A DNA stretch of 64,000 nucleotides from Thermohalobaculum sp039180675 (GCA_039180675.1 JBCDDC010000020.1:34867-98866); one strand, 5' to 3'; counted from the stretch's first letter, positions 24,958 to 34,121 are shown. Made by a program: numbers and translations. Notes: a model not told the origin generated them from the sequence alone.

Positions 24958-26400
24958 TCACTCCACCACATATCCATAGTCTCCATCAAACCCCTGGCCG
25001 GCAACTTGGCGGCCAGCAGGCGTTAGAACCTCGGTCTTGCCAAAGAAGAACAAGTCGAACTCATTCGGTATGCCTATGCGGTCAGTTGGCAAAGACAGCT
25101 CATTTTCATCATCTACAGGGACGACCAGGCTCGCGGTGATGACAATCACGAACTCGCTGTCCCCGCGGGTGAATGAAGTCGAACGGAAGAGCGGTCCAAG
25201 GACCGGCAGATCGCCAAGCAACGGCACTTGATCGATCGTGTCGGTGAATGAGTTCTCAATCAGGCCGGCGATCGCAAAGCTCTGGCCGTCACGTAGCTCA
25301 ACCACTGTGGTTGCGCGCTGAGTGTCAAAACCAAAAACCGTTACTCCTTCGACATCTGATGTGACCCCCGGATCAACGGAAGAGACCTCCGCCGACAGCG
25401 AAATGTTTATGAGATCTTCATCGACGACCGTGGGCACGAAGTTCAAGCTTACGCCAACATTCTTAAATTCGACAGAAACCGTACCGTTGTCCGAGTTGAC
25501 TGTCGGAATTGGAACCTCTCCACCAACCAGCAGCGACGCCTCTTCGCCAGACAGAGCCACGATGTTCGGCTCCGCCAGACTCCGCGCGAAGCCCTTCGAC
25601 TCAAGTGCGTTGATCCTTAGATCGAAAAGGAAGCTGTCAGTAATCGAGAAAAGCGCGCCAAGGCTGCCAAATCCGACGATCGGATCGAACAATGTGCCGA
25701 TACTTGGGCCGCCAAGATTCCCGGGAGTTGGACGAAGAGCCTCCTCAGCCGTATCTAACTGATCGCCGGTGGTCCCATCGAAGGCCGCATTTCCAGATGT
25801 AGCGCGGAACTGAGTGCTTATTCCCAGATCTTTTGCGGCGTCCCGGTCTACCTCGGCGATCTTTGCGCGCAGATTGACCTGTTGAGTGCCGCCAACCGTC
25901 ATCATGTTTGTGACTGCATTGCCCGAGTAGGCTCGTGCGAGTGCCATTGCCTTGTCGATCTTTGCTTTGCCGGAGACCACGCCTGAGAGCACAAGACCGC
26001 CACCAGCAGTTCGCACCTCAATGGGCTCGCCGGGAAGAAGCGTGGTCAAGCGAGCTTTGAGTTCGCCTAAATCGGGCTGCACGCGGATCAGAACGTTCGT
26101 GATTAGCCGTCCGCCCTCTCCGAGCAGCGTCAGTGTTGTAGCACCGCGCGCTCGGCCAAAGATATAAAGTGAGCGATCGGACAGCGGCGATACATCCGCA
26201 ATCTCTGGCTGAGCAACCGAGACCTCGGTAAAGGCTTCAGCGCTGTCAATGACCACAGCCCGATTGATCAGTACCGAGATGTCGTTGGACGCAAGCCCAC
26301 GGGCGACGCGAAGCACGCTTTGAGCGCTCGCCTCCGTGGCAACGATGGCGTTGGACGCCATAATCGCAACTGCTGTGAGACAAATCCCCAAGTATCTCAT
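24958..26400 (-). CDS. cpaC: Flp pilus secretin (CpaC/RcpA)
   Basis: Outer-membrane secretin, 480 residues, with a cleavable signal peptide (MRYLGICLTAVAIMASNAIV..., cleavage likely after ASAQ). The N-terminal pilus-secretin/BON-like part contains VAQPEIADVSPLSDRSLYIFGRARGATTL; the C-terminal secretin domain includes LAEPNIVALSGEEASLLVGGEVPIP and VPLLGDLPVLGPLFRS. It forms the channel for the Flp pilus. The ATG at 26400 has AAGGA upstream; a 36-codon extension is ignored. It lies 157 bases after cpaB, longer than the other gaps in the operon. Confidence 0.93.
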   Translation of the reverse strand: MRYLGICLTAVAIMASNAIVATEASAQSVLRVARGLASNDISVLINRAVVIDSAEAFTEVSVAQPEIADVSPLSDRSLYIFGRARGATTLTLLGEGGRLITNVLIRVQPDLGELKARLTTLLPGEPIEVRTAGGGLVLSGVVSGKAKIDKAMALARAYSGNAVTNMMTVGGTQQVNLRAKIAEVDRDAAKDLGISTQFRATSGNAAFDGTTGDQLDTAEEALRPTPGNLGGPSIGTLFDPIVGFGSLGALFSITDSFLFDLRINALESKGFARSLAEPNIVALSGEEASLLVGGEVPIPTVNSDNGTVSVEFKNVGVSLNFVPTVVDEDLINISLSAEVSSVDPGVTSDVEGVTVFGFDTQRATTVVELRDGQSFAIAGLIENSFTDTIDQVPLLGDLPVLGPLFRSTSFTRGDSEFVIVITASLVVPVDDENELSLPTDRIGIPNEFDLFFFGKTEVLTPAGRQVAGQGFDGDYGYVVE

Positions 26401-26557
26401 GACGATAGGTCCTTTTTGGTTTCCCCCTAGGAGCCGCTTGGGAAGCGGTCCGACGATGCACGAAAAGCCATCCAGACGCATAAGAACCTTAAACGGTCCG
26501 AAAATCAATATCTTATGAAGCGTAGCTGACTATCAGCTTAAGACTGCTAAAAGCCCG

Positions 26558-27370
26558 TTAATCTACATCAACGTCTTGGACTTCTGCACCCTTACGAACC
26601 CTTACGGTGTTTCGCTCCTGAACCGGAGCTTTTTCCTCGACGATCCCGAAGAGATCGTTTGTCGTCATCGGCACAAGCTGTTCAGGGTTTTTGATCGGTT
26701 CGTTCACACCGCGAAGTGCAAGCGAAAAAGTGCCCGTTGTCTGTGCAATGGTCAGACGTTGCACATCAACAGGATCGACCTGGATCGTGGCAAACCGCCC
26801 GATCTTCGCGCCACGCTCGGATGCGCTGGTTTGCTGATCGATCGCGATGATCTCAACATCCTGCATAAATACTTGGGTAACGGTCTGCCCGTCCACTTTG
26901 CGGGTCAGAAGAAGATCGACCCGATCGCCAGCCTGCACGAAACCTGCAACAGAGGTCTGCGCACTGATGTTGAAGGAAAAAGCTCGCTTGCCCTCGTCGA
27001 GTTGAAACGCCAAGCGCGGCGCCTCTCCTAACTCCGTAACATTCTCTGACGTCAGAGGCTCGCCGGCGTTGATGGATTGTATCGCCGTTCGGCGCTCTTT
27101 CTTGTCACCAACGAACTCCTCGTAATTCGTGAAAGCGCCTTCGGGAAGAGATTCGGTCGGCCAAGACGCCCACTTCACTTGGTTCAATTCTATCTGATGT
27201 CCAAACTTCATATCGCTCAAGGCGACAATGACCTGAGTGGTCGACAACTCATCTCGCTTCTGTTGAGCGAGTGCAGCCTCATATCGCTCGAAAAACTTAA
27301 ATGCATAGAAAGCGCCAGCACCAGCAAGTGTGACGCCTATCACAAACACGATGACAGCGACTATTCTCAT
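26558..27370 (-). CDS. cpaB: Flp pilus assembly protein CpaB
   Basis: Protein of 270 residues with an N-terminal transmembrane helix (3-24) and a SAF domain (VALSDMKFGHQIELNQVKW, then AGEPLTSENVTE). A second domain (FSFNISAQTSVAGFVQAGDRVDLLL) is typical of CpaB/RcpC. It is periplasmic and associated with the secretin. It follows flp after a strong hairpin, so it is probably expressed at a lower level than the pilin. Confidence 0.92.
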   Translation of the reverse strand: MRIVAVIVFVIGVTLAGAGAFYAFKFFERYEAALAQQKRDELSTTQVIVALSDMKFGHQIELNQVKWASWPTESLPEGAFTNYEEFVGDKKERRTAIQSINAGEPLTSENVTELGEAPRLAFQLDEGKRAFSFNISAQTSVAGFVQAGDRVDLLLTRKVDGQTVTQVFMQDVEIIAIDQQTSASERGAKIGRFATIQVDPVDVQRLTIAQTTGTFSLALRGVNEPIKNPEQLVPMTTNDLFGIVEEKAPVQERNTVRVRKGAEVQDVDVD

Positions 27371-27381
27371 GCCGCTCCTTT

Positions 27382-27418
27382 AGCCAAAAAGAAAGACGCC
27401 CGCAACAGCGGGCGTCTT
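27382..27418 (-). terminator. Hairpin with U tract between flp and cpaB
   Basis: Perfect 11-bp stem, AAGACGCCCGC at 27393-27403 and its complement at 27408-27418, with a four-base loop. On the minus strand it is followed by TCTTTTTGG. It stands 14 bases after the flp stop and upstream of cpaB, so it is best read as a partial terminator that lets most transcripts stop after the pilin gene. Confidence 0.8.
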
Positions 27419-27431
27419 GGTCGTCGCTCGA

Positions 27432-27656
27432 TTACGAACCAGCTGCTGGGTTCAGGTCGGGAGCTTCACCGATATTAACACCAGAGCCAGCAGTGCTGAG
27501 CGAGCTGTTGATGCGCTCGACAAGCGGCTCAACACCATTGTTAAAGATGCCGTAAACCAGCGCGATGGCCAAGAGCAGGATGCCTGCAGTCAGGGCAACC
27601 CAGTCGATGGTGACCGCACCCGCTTCGTCACGGATGAAGTTTTTGAAGTTAGTCAT
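27432..27656 (-). CDS. flp: Flp family type IVb pilin
   Basis: Major pilin precursor of 74 residues. The leader MTNFKNFIRDEAG is followed by AVTIDWVALTAGILLLAIALVYG; cleavage is expected after Gly13. The hydrophobic helix (about 19-40) anchors the prepilin and later forms the pilus core. In the usual Flp motif G/xxxxEY the last two positions are Glu-Tyr, here Asp18-Trp19. GGAGGG precedes the ATG. It is the first gene of the tad operon. Confidence 0.93.
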   Translation of the reverse strand: MTNFKNFIRDEAGAVTIDWVALTAGILLLAIALVYGIFNNGVEPLVERINSSLSTAGSGVNIGEAPDLNPAAGS

Positions 27657-27887
27657 TTGAACCCTCCAGACGTTCAAAGTTTGACATTCGAGGCTATTCT
27701 GAACCCCAAGACGTTTGCATCTCTCCCTCGCGGGCAAATAGTTCGATGCGCACACCCCTCTGACGCATTTCGTATAGCACCAATCGGCTGGGTAAAGAAA
27801 GAAAGATGGAAAGAAAAACCGAGATAATATCGCTTTCTTCGGCGTTTTCCGTAGAATACGGCAAATCGCAGGCGGCGGGGAGTGCCA

Positions 27888-28721
27888 ATGGGGAGTGAAT
27901 TTGCAAGAATACGGCTGAATTGTGGCAAGATCTTCATATTTGCCATATTTGCAGGCCCTCTTCTTTGGGGAATCAGTTTTGATTCGATCGCCGAAGCCGG
28001 GATTTTGAAGAATGGCGTTCGGGTCGGTGACCGCTCCAAGATGCATATCGTCAAACCCCCTTCTAAGGGCGCCCGCAAACGGATCCGGGTGCCGGGGCAA
28101 CCCTCCCCAGGGTCGAGACTTCCCTCGAGACCAAGCCATGCCTGGTTCTGGGAGACGATGGATCCCAAGGGCCCTGGCGCGCAGGAGCGCTATGCGCAAG
28201 CGCTGGATCTGATCCGAGACCGGCGAGCGAGCGGTCAGGCGATCATTTCAGTTGATCGGGTCGCCTACATCTCGGAACGCTGGCGCGATCAGATCAGCGA
28301 GGCCGCACGCAAGCACCAAATCTCCGAGATCCTCATCTTGGCGGTCATCACCGCCGAGTCGCGTGGCAAGCCCAAGGCGAAGAGCCCCAAGGGCGCTCAG
28401 GGTCTCATGCAGCTGATCCCGGCAACGGCTCGGCGGTTCGGCGTAACCGACAGCTATGATCCGGCGCAAAACATCGATGGCGGGTCGGCATATCTTGCAT
28501 GGTTGCTCGACCGGTTCCAGGAAGACGTGCTGCTCACCCTTGCGGGCTACAATGCCGGAGAGAACGCGGTCGCCAAACACGACGGTGTACCGCCATACCG
28601 GGAGACCCGCGACTATATTCCGATTGTCTTTGATGCGATTGCCGCCGCGGAGACTCTATGCCTCGTCGCACCCGAAGGTCCGCGGAGAGCATGCCTCTGG
28701 CGAGACGGTGCCGGGTCCTGA
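27888..28721 (+). CDS. Lytic transglycosylase
   Basis: Peptidoglycan-cleaving enzyme of 277 residues with a hydrophobic N-terminal signal or anchor (about 12-35). The SLT domain is in the C-terminal half: catalytic Glu157 in TAESRGKPKAKSPKGAQG, then LMQLIPATARRFGV, GGSAYLAWLLDRF and LAGYNAGENAV. It is divergent from flp across 231 bases and may open the cell wall for the pilus machine; this is inferred from position. ATG 27888 is preferred over GTG 27882 because GGGGAG is spaced correctly. It converges with scoB. Confidence 0.9.
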   Translation: MGSEFARIRLNCGKIFIFAIFAGPLLWGISFDSIAEAGILKNGVRVGDRSKMHIVKPPSKGARKRIRVPGQPSPGSRLPSRPSHAWFWETMDPKGPGAQERYAQALDLIRDRRASGQAIISVDRVAYISERWRDQISEAARKHQISEILILAVITAESRGKPKAKSPKGAQGLMQLIPATARRFGVTDSYDPAQNIDGGSAYLAWLLDRFQEDVLLTLAGYNAGENAVAKHDGVPPYRETRDYIPIVFDAIAAAETLCLVAPEGPRRACLWRDGAGS

Positions 28722-29348
28722 TCAGACCAGCGTCGCCTCCGTGGCAGCCTTGACGTCATCCGCGGAAACCTCAGGCGCGTGTTCGACGACCGAAAGACCA
28801 CCCTCCACGACATCGAAGACGCCGAGGTTCGTGATGATCCGGTCAACAACCCCGGCGCCCGTCAGCGGTAGAGTGCAGGATCGGAGCAGCTTCGACTCAC
28901 CCTTCTTGTTGGTGTGGTCCATGATCACCAGCACACGGCCGACCCCCGCGACCAGGTCCATGGCGCCGCCCATTCCCTTGATCAGCTTTCCGGGGATCAT
29001 CCAGTTTGCGAGATCACCGTTCTCGGCCACTTCCATCGCACCAAGGATCGCGAGATTGATGTGGCCACCCCGGATCATCGCAAAACTGTCGGCAGAGGAA
29101 AAATAGCTCGTCCGATCCAGTTCCGTAATCGTCTGCTTGCCGGCATTGATCAGGTCCGGGTCGATTTCTTCTTCCGTCGGGAATGGTCCCATGCCGAGCA
29201 TCCCGTTCTCGGATTGCAAGGTAACGTCCACGCCGTCGGGTATGTAGTTTGACACCAGCGTCGGTATCCCGATGCCGAGGTTCACATAAAATCCGTCTTC
29301 CAGTTCCTGCGCCGCGCGGGCAGCCATCTGATTGCGGTCCCAAGGCAT
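28722..29348 (-). CDS. scoB: 3-oxoacid CoA-transferase subunit B
   Basis: Beta subunit, 208 residues, of succinyl-CoA:3-oxoacid (acetoacetate) CoA-transferase. The active-site glutamate is Glu47 in SENGMLG; GIGIPTLVSNY and the GGAMDL segment also fit. ATG 29348 has GAGGAG upstream; a longer frame through the G-run region is spurious. It is the last gene of a leftward set and abuts the transglycosylase stop. With ScoA it activates acetoacetate to acetoacetyl-CoA for use as carbon source. Confidence 0.94.
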   Translation of the reverse strand: MPWDRNQMAARAAQELEDGFYVNLGIGIPTLVSNYIPDGVDVTLQSENGMLGMGPFPTEEEIDPDLINAGKQTITELDRTSYFSSADSFAMIRGGHINLAILGAMEVAENGDLANWMIPGKLIKGMGGAMDLVAGVGRVLVIMDHTNKKGESKLLRSCTLPLTGAGVVDRIITNLGVFDVVEGGLSVVEHAPEVSADDVKAATEATLV

Positions 29349-29370
29349 CTGTTTGCTCCTCGTTGATCGC

Positions 29371-29443
29371 CCCGGTTCACGGCCGTGCCGCTGCGCGCCC
29401 GGGGGGTGGGGGGGGGCGGGCGGCGGCTCGGGCGTGAACCGGG
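29371..29443 (-). repeat. Inverted repeat enclosing a poly-G tract between scoA and scoB
   Basis: Perfect 11-base inverted repeat CCCGGTTCACG (29371-29381) and CGTGAACCGGG (29433-29443). Between them, on the plus strand, six G, one T, nine G, one C, three G (29401-29420) form a potential G-quadruplex. In the scoA-scoB mRNA this stretch would be C-rich inside a stem-loop. Such a tract could slow polymerase, or be a site of sequence error or phase variation in length. Confidence 0.7.
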
Positions 29444-29454
29444 CCCGTGCCTTC

Positions 29455-30150
29455 TCAAGCTGCGCGGATGGTCCGCTGCTCGATGCGCTTCTCGTGGTTA
29501 CCTTTGATGACACGCTGGACGAAAATGCCGGGCGTGTGGATCAGATCTGGGTCCAGGCTTCCTGTGGGGACCAGTTCTTCCACCTCCGCGACCGTGACCT
29601 TGCCTGCTGTCGCGCACATCGGATTGAAGTTCCGGGCCGTCTTTCGATAGATCAGGTTACCCTGCGCGTCACCCTTCCACGCCTTGACCACTGCGAGGTC
29701 GGCAACGATGCCGCGCTCGAGAATATATGTCTCGCCGTCGAACTCCTTGTGTTCCTTGCCTTCTGCGATCTGCGTGCCAGCGCCAGTCTTGGTATAAAAG
29801 CCCGGTATGCCCGCACCCCCCGCACGCAATCTCTCGGCCAGCGTTCCCTGGGGGTTGAACTCGATCTCCAATTCACCGGAGAGATACTGTTGCATGAAGA
29901 GATCGTTCTCACCCACGTAAGAGCTGATCATCTTCTTGACTTGGCGGTCTTGCAAAAGAAGACCCAGCCCGAAATCATCGACGCCCGCATTGTTTGATGC
30001 GACCGTCAGATCCTTCACGGCAGACTCTTTGATCGCAGCGATCAGATTCTCAGGAATCCCGCAGAGACCGAAGCCGCCAGCGGCAATCAGCATCCCGTCG
30101 AAAAGGAGGCCGTCCAGCGCCTCCGAAGCTGTGTCGAATACCTTTTTCAT
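29455..30150 (-). CDS. scoA: 3-oxoacid CoA-transferase subunit A
   Basis: Alpha subunit, 231 residues, of succinyl-CoA:acetoacetate CoA-transferase. Family marks: GMLIAAGGFGLCGIPENLI near 23-41, SNNAGVDDFGLG, and GGAGIPGFYTKTGAGT. ATG 30150 gives the usual MKKVFD start. scoB follows after 106 bases that contain the inverted repeat and G tract, an unusually long gap for this pair. Confidence 0.94.
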   Translation of the reverse strand: MKKVFDTASEALDGLLFDGMLIAAGGFGLCGIPENLIAAIKESAVKDLTVASNNAGVDDFGLGLLLQDRQVKKMISSYVGENDLFMQQYLSGELEIEFNPQGTLAERLRAGGAGIPGFYTKTGAGTQIAEGKEHKEFDGETYILERGIVADLAVVKAWKGDAQGNLIYRKTARNFNPMCATAGKVTVAEVEELVPTGSLDPDLIHTPGIFVQRVIKGNHEKRIEQRTIRAA

Positions 30151-30240
30151 GGATGAGCGCACCGCCTCCGATCTGCTGGCCCTGATCGCGGTGCAACATA
30201 GTGGCGATCCGATCCCGACGGCAAGCGTCTTTCGCGCTGG

Positions 30241-31890
30241 TTAGCGCTCCGAACCCGGTGCCGGAAGCTCCACCGGTTCCGATGCATCGGTAACGCTTAG
30301 ATCTGGAAGCGATATTCCCTTAATGCTGTCGCTCGGCGAGCGGAGAAGCCCGGTGTCGCGCGGCTGTTCAAGAAGCCAGAACAGCAGATTGTCACCGAAG
30401 ACCGGATTCTTGGTCAATTCGACATGTTCATCCGGCAGGAAGAGCACCGTGTCGAACCGCAGCGGGCTCTTGAGACCGGCGACATATTCATTGCCCTGAC
30501 GTTCGTCCAAAAGCACCGATGTACGCAGAACCACACCGTCCCCTTCCTCCACCCCGTCGAGTGTGAAGACGCCGGTCGCCGGGTCCACGACCGCGCTTGA
30601 CGGTGTTTCAAAGCCGCCGCCGACCACCAGGAACATGTCGAGATGTGGCGGCTTTTGCGCCCACCGGTCCATTGCCTGATGGAAACGTTCCGCCCGCAAC
30701 AACATGCGCGCCTGGTGGCGAAGCGCGATGTCCCGCCGAGCGGTCGGGTCGATGACGTCGGGCAGCAACCAGCTTAAAAGCGGCTCCGCATCCGCGCCCG
30801 CCATCGCCCAGCGGTTCGCCTCCCATGTTTCGGGTTCATAGATGTTGGGCCCTTTGCCCAACGCGCTGCCCAGAAACTGAACGCGGTTATGCCGGTCGCG
30901 CGGCATCAGCTGCCAGGTCGATGCGTGGGTCGCGAGCAGCGGCGCGCTGTAGACAGGTTGAAGCGGCCCGAGTTCCTTGCCGTTGATAAGATTGTCCATC
31001 GCGACGATGGAACCCGCATTGGGCGACGCGACGATAACCACCCGGTTGAAATGCTCCGCGCCCGCCCATGTGATCGGCGGCAGGCTGCCCTTGTCAGTCA
31101 GATCTGCCGGGCCGTGCATGAGGTAATACCTCGCGATCAGCCCACCCATCGAATGCGCCAGCAGGTCGAACGTGACATCTTCGACATCGACCTTCTGCCC
31201 TGTCAGCCGGGTCCGTTGATCGGCAACGAATTGCTTTCGCTGCAGCACAAAGAGGTGGAACTCCTGGGCAAGGGTCACCAGGTCCCGCCGCCAGTCATAG
31301 TCGAAACGAAAGGCAGTCGCCGGATCCTGCTCTTCTAGCGCCGCGTAGTCGTGGAAGGTGGGCGAGACGATATCCGTATAGTCCGTATCGGCATTCTGCG
31401 GTGTCGCGCCCGGCTCGACCTTGAAACCACCAAAACCCAAGGTGCGGCGCACACCGCCGTAAACTTCCAGATCAATCGGCAGACCAAGAATTTCGGCCCG
31501 CGCGGTGTCGAGCACACCGGCTGCGCGGACCATGTCCTTTTGCTCGGCGAAAGGCTCACCGTTCGCGATCAGCGGCAGCGCAATGAGGCGCGCCTCTTCC
31601 GGGTCGTCGGGGTCGGCCGACAAACCGCGGCTGCCGCCACCCCAGACAATCGTTCCAGTGGCGGAGTCGATGAGGCGGGAGCCAAGCGTGCCTGGGATGG
31701 TAATGAGCGGCCGACGCAACTCGCCGCCACCGGCCTCGGCAACACCGCTGTAGATTTGTGCAAGATCCGGGGACTTCGCCTTGGGCGAACAGGCCGCAAT
31801 CGCGAGCGCAATCAGAAAAACCGTTGCGATCCTGCAGAGCCACCGGGAACCCTGATTATGCGAAGCTGAATTTGAAACCGCCGACAACAT
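30241..31890 (-). CDS. Alpha/beta-hydrolase lipoprotein, LCAT-like
   Basis: Protein of 549 residues with a lipoprotein signal (FLIALAIAAC). It then shows PLITIPGTLGSRLID, resembling the entry strand of lecithin:cholesterol acyltransferase-type hydrolases, and the nucleophile elbow AHSMGG. A tryptophan/aspartate-rich FRFDYDWRRD segment before the elbow is also typical. It probably acts on lipids in the periplasm or outer membrane; the substrate is not known. The start at 31890 sits just after the stop of the FAD-linked oxidase gene; a longer frame overlapping that gene is ignored. Confidence 0.82.
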   Translation of the reverse strand: MLSAVSNSASHNQGSRWLCRIATVFLIALAIAACSPKAKSPDLAQIYSGVAEAGGGELRRPLITIPGTLGSRLIDSATGTIVWGGGSRGLSADPDDPEEARLIALPLIANGEPFAEQKDMVRAAGVLDTARAEILGLPIDLEVYGGVRRTLGFGGFKVEPGATPQNADTDYTDIVSPTFHDYAALEEQDPATAFRFDYDWRRDLVTLAQEFHLFVLQRKQFVADQRTRLTGQKVDVEDVTFDLLAHSMGGLIARYYLMHGPADLTDKGSLPPITWAGAEHFNRVVIVASPNAGSIVAMDNLINGKELGPLQPVYSAPLLATHASTWQLMPRDRHNRVQFLGSALGKGPNIYEPETWEANRWAMAGADAEPLLSWLLPDVIDPTARRDIALRHQARMLLRAERFHQAMDRWAQKPPHLDMFLVVGGGFETPSSAVVDPATGVFTLDGVEEGDGVVLRTSVLLDERQGNEYVAGLKSPLRFDTVLFLPDEHVELTKNPVFGDNLLFWLLEQPRDTGLLRSPSDSIKGISLPDLSVTDASEPVELPAPGSER

Positions 31891-31903
31891 CTTCTCGCTC
31901 ACT

Positions 31904-33325
31904 TCAAGCCGGGATGACAGCACCGGGATTGAGGATACCGGCGGGATCAAGCGCGCGCTTGATCGCCCGCATCGCCGCGAGGCACCCCGGGTCACCATAT
32001 TTCGCCAGATCATCGATTTTAAGCCGACCGACACCGTGCTCGGCCGAAACAGACCCATTCATTTCGTGAACCAACTCGTGAATCCGCTCCTTAACCTCCA
32101 CACGCAGGTTATCATATTCTCCCCGGGTCCGGCCAATCGCCGGGAACACATTATAATGCAGGTTCCCGTCACCAACGTGGCCAAAGCAGTTGATCACCAG
32201 GGAAGGATCGATCGCGGCAATGGTGCGAAAGCCCGCGTCGATGAAGCGCGAGAGGGACGACATCGGCAGCGAGATGTCAGTTGAGACGATAGCACCGACC
32301 TTTCGGTTCGCCTCGGGTATCGTCTCGCGCATCCACCACATCGCCTGACGTTGCGCCTCGGAGCTCGCGATCACACCATCTGTCGCAACCCCCTCAGCGA
32401 ACAGATCCGAAATTGCGTTTTCAAAGAGCGCGCTGAGGCCACCATCCTTCGGGCCAATGACCTCAATCAGGACACGCCACTCCGGATCGCCGGGCAGCGG
32501 GTCGGAGAAGCCATTATTGAAGCGCCTGAGAAAATCGATCCCGCACCTATGAATGAGTTCGAAGGCCGTGATCTCGTCGCCGAGGCGGTCTTTTACCGCA
32601 TGCAGGAGCATCAGCCCGGAATGCGGATCGGGGACGGTGACCATGGCCGTCACGGTCTCACCGGGTTTGGGAAACAGCTTCAGAGATGCAGCAGTGATGA
32701 CGCCAAGCGCGCCTTCGGATCCGATCAGCAGGTTCCTGAGATCAAGACCCATGTTGTCCTTTCTGAGCGTTCGCGTTCCCTCCATGACGGTGCCGTCAGC
32801 CAGCACGGCCTCGATATCCAGGACAAGATCGCGGGCGTTGCCGTAGCGCAAGACCTGCACCCCGCCGGCATTTGTCGCGAGATTGCCGCCGATCCGGCAC
32901 GTCCCTTCGGAGGCGAGCGAAAGGGGAAACAGCCGGTTTACGTCATCGGCTGCCTGCTTGATGTCTGCGAGGATGCACCCCGCCTCGGCGATGAGCGCGC
33001 CGTCATCGGGCAGCACGGCCCGCAGGCGATCCATCCGCTCCAGTGACAACAGGATCGGCAGCGGCCCGTCGGGCTTGGTTTGGCCACCGACCAGTCCCGT
33101 GCCGCCCGAGATCGGGACAACTGCGACCCGCCGCTCCGAACAGAAGCGCAGCAGGTCCGCGACCTCCACGGTCGCTCCGGGCTTCGCAACGATGGCGGCC
33201 GTTCCCTGCCACTGATCGCGCGGCTCGACCAGATAAGGCGCCAGCGCGTCGCCCCCTACCACGTTCTTCTCGCCGACAATTGAGGTGATCCGTTGGAGAT
33301 CGGCATCCGTCGGGTCGTTCAGCAT
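31904..33325 (-). CDS. FAD-binding oxidoreductase (GlcD/D-2-hydroxyacid dehydrogenase type)
   Basis: Flavoenzyme of 473 residues. The PCMH FAD-binding domain contains VVPISGGTGLVGGQ and GGNLATNAGGVQVLRYGNARD; the cap domain contains GSEGALGVITAASLKLFP; the C-terminal metal/substrate region has NCFGHVGDGNLHYN and SAEHGVGRLK. Members oxidise D-lactate, glycolate or D-2-hydroxyglutarate. It lies between an SDR gene and the LCAT-like gene on the same strand, so it is probably part of a hydroxyacid utilisation run ending with scoAB. Confidence 0.9.
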   Translation of the reverse strand: MLNDPTDADLQRITSIVGEKNVVGGDALAPYLVEPRDQWQGTAAIVAKPGATVEVADLLRFCSERRVAVVPISGGTGLVGGQTKPDGPLPILLSLERMDRLRAVLPDDGALIAEAGCILADIKQAADDVNRLFPLSLASEGTCRIGGNLATNAGGVQVLRYGNARDLVLDIEAVLADGTVMEGTRTLRKDNMGLDLRNLLIGSEGALGVITAASLKLFPKPGETVTAMVTVPDPHSGLMLLHAVKDRLGDEITAFELIHRCGIDFLRRFNNGFSDPLPGDPEWRVLIEVIGPKDGGLSALFENAISDLFAEGVATDGVIASSEAQRQAMWWMRETIPEANRKVGAIVSTDISLPMSSLSRFIDAGFRTIAAIDPSLVINCFGHVGDGNLHYNVFPAIGRTRGEYDNLRVEVKERIHELVHEMNGSVSAEHGVGRLKIDDLAKYGDPGCLAAMRAIKRALDPAGILNPGAVIPA

Positions 33326-33338
33326 GGTCTGAGTTAGC

Positions 33339-34121
33339 CTACTCGTTGACCGGGACCGTGTAGTTCAGGCCAAGGCGCCCGCCATCGGCATAAACGGTCT
33401 CTCCGGTCATGTAGGTCGAAAGGTGGGAGGCGAGGAAGACAGCGATGTTGCCGATTTCCATTGGCTCCCCCGGCCGGCCCATCGGCGTTCGGGACATGAT
33501 CGTCTTCATCTTCTCGGGGTTCGAAGCAATCGAGGCGAACATCTCTGTCGCAATCGAGCCGGGGCCGATGGCATTTACCCGGACACCTTCCGTCGCGAGG
33601 CGGATGCCGAGAGCCTTGGTCCACTGCCGTATGCCGCCCTTCGAGATCACGTAGGGAGCAATCTCCGGGATTACGATGGAATCCTGGCAGGACGACATGT
33701 TGATGATAGCGCCGCGCTGTCCATGGGCATCAGGATCCTGACGCATCATCTGGCGCGCGGCGAGCTGGCCCGTGAACAGAACGCCCTTCATGTTGACCGC
33801 CATCACCCGCTCGTAGTCCGCCTCGTCAAGCTCCAGCGGATCGCAGGCATGGACGATACCGGCATTGGCGACCGCGATATCCACTCTTCCATGCGCAGCG
33901 ACCGCTGCGTCGATGAGCGCCTGGACATCGGCTTTCTGCGTGACGTCGCAGCGCATGTAAGTGCAGCCTGAACCCAGGGCTTCTGCCGTTGCCGCGCCCT
34001 TGTCGTCGTTGACGTCGGAGATCAGGACCTTCGCCCCCTCGCGCAGAAACGCCTCTGCGCAGGCTCTGCCCAGGCCGCCAGATGCTCCGGTCACAACCGC
34101 GATCTTGTCTTTCAAGAGCAT
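33339..34121 (-). CDS. SDR family NAD(P)-dependent oxidoreductase
   Basis: Short-chain dehydrogenase of 260 residues: TGASGGLG cofactor loop near 11-18, NAGIV near 87, catalytic Tyr and Lys in YVISKGG, and PMGRPGEPMEIGNIAVFLAS near the C-terminus. ATG 34121 has GGGGGA ahead. It is the first gene of the leftward run to scoB (SDR, FAD-linked oxidase, LCAT-like hydrolase, scoA, scoB). A 3-hydroxyacid such as 3-hydroxybutyrate would fit with the CoA-transferase downstream, but this is a guess. Confidence 0.88.
   Translation of the reverse strand: MLLKDKIAVVTGASGGLGRACAEAFLREGAKVLISDVNDDKGAATAEALGSGCTYMRCDVTQKADVQALIDAAVAAHGRVDIAVANAGIVHACDPLELDEADYERVMAVNMKGVLFTGQLAARQMMRQDPDAHGQRGAIINMSSCQDSIVIPEIAPYVISKGGIRQWTKALGIRLATEGVRVNAIGPGSIATEMFASIASNPEKMKTIMSRTPMGRPGEPMEIGNIAVFLASHLSTYMTGETVYADGGRLGLNYTVPVNE

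Noticed and set aside
27657..27887. Promoters for flp and the lytic transglycosylase
   Set aside because: TTGACA at 27681 and TAGAAT at 27852 exist but neither has a partner at 16-18 bases, so no promoter was called.
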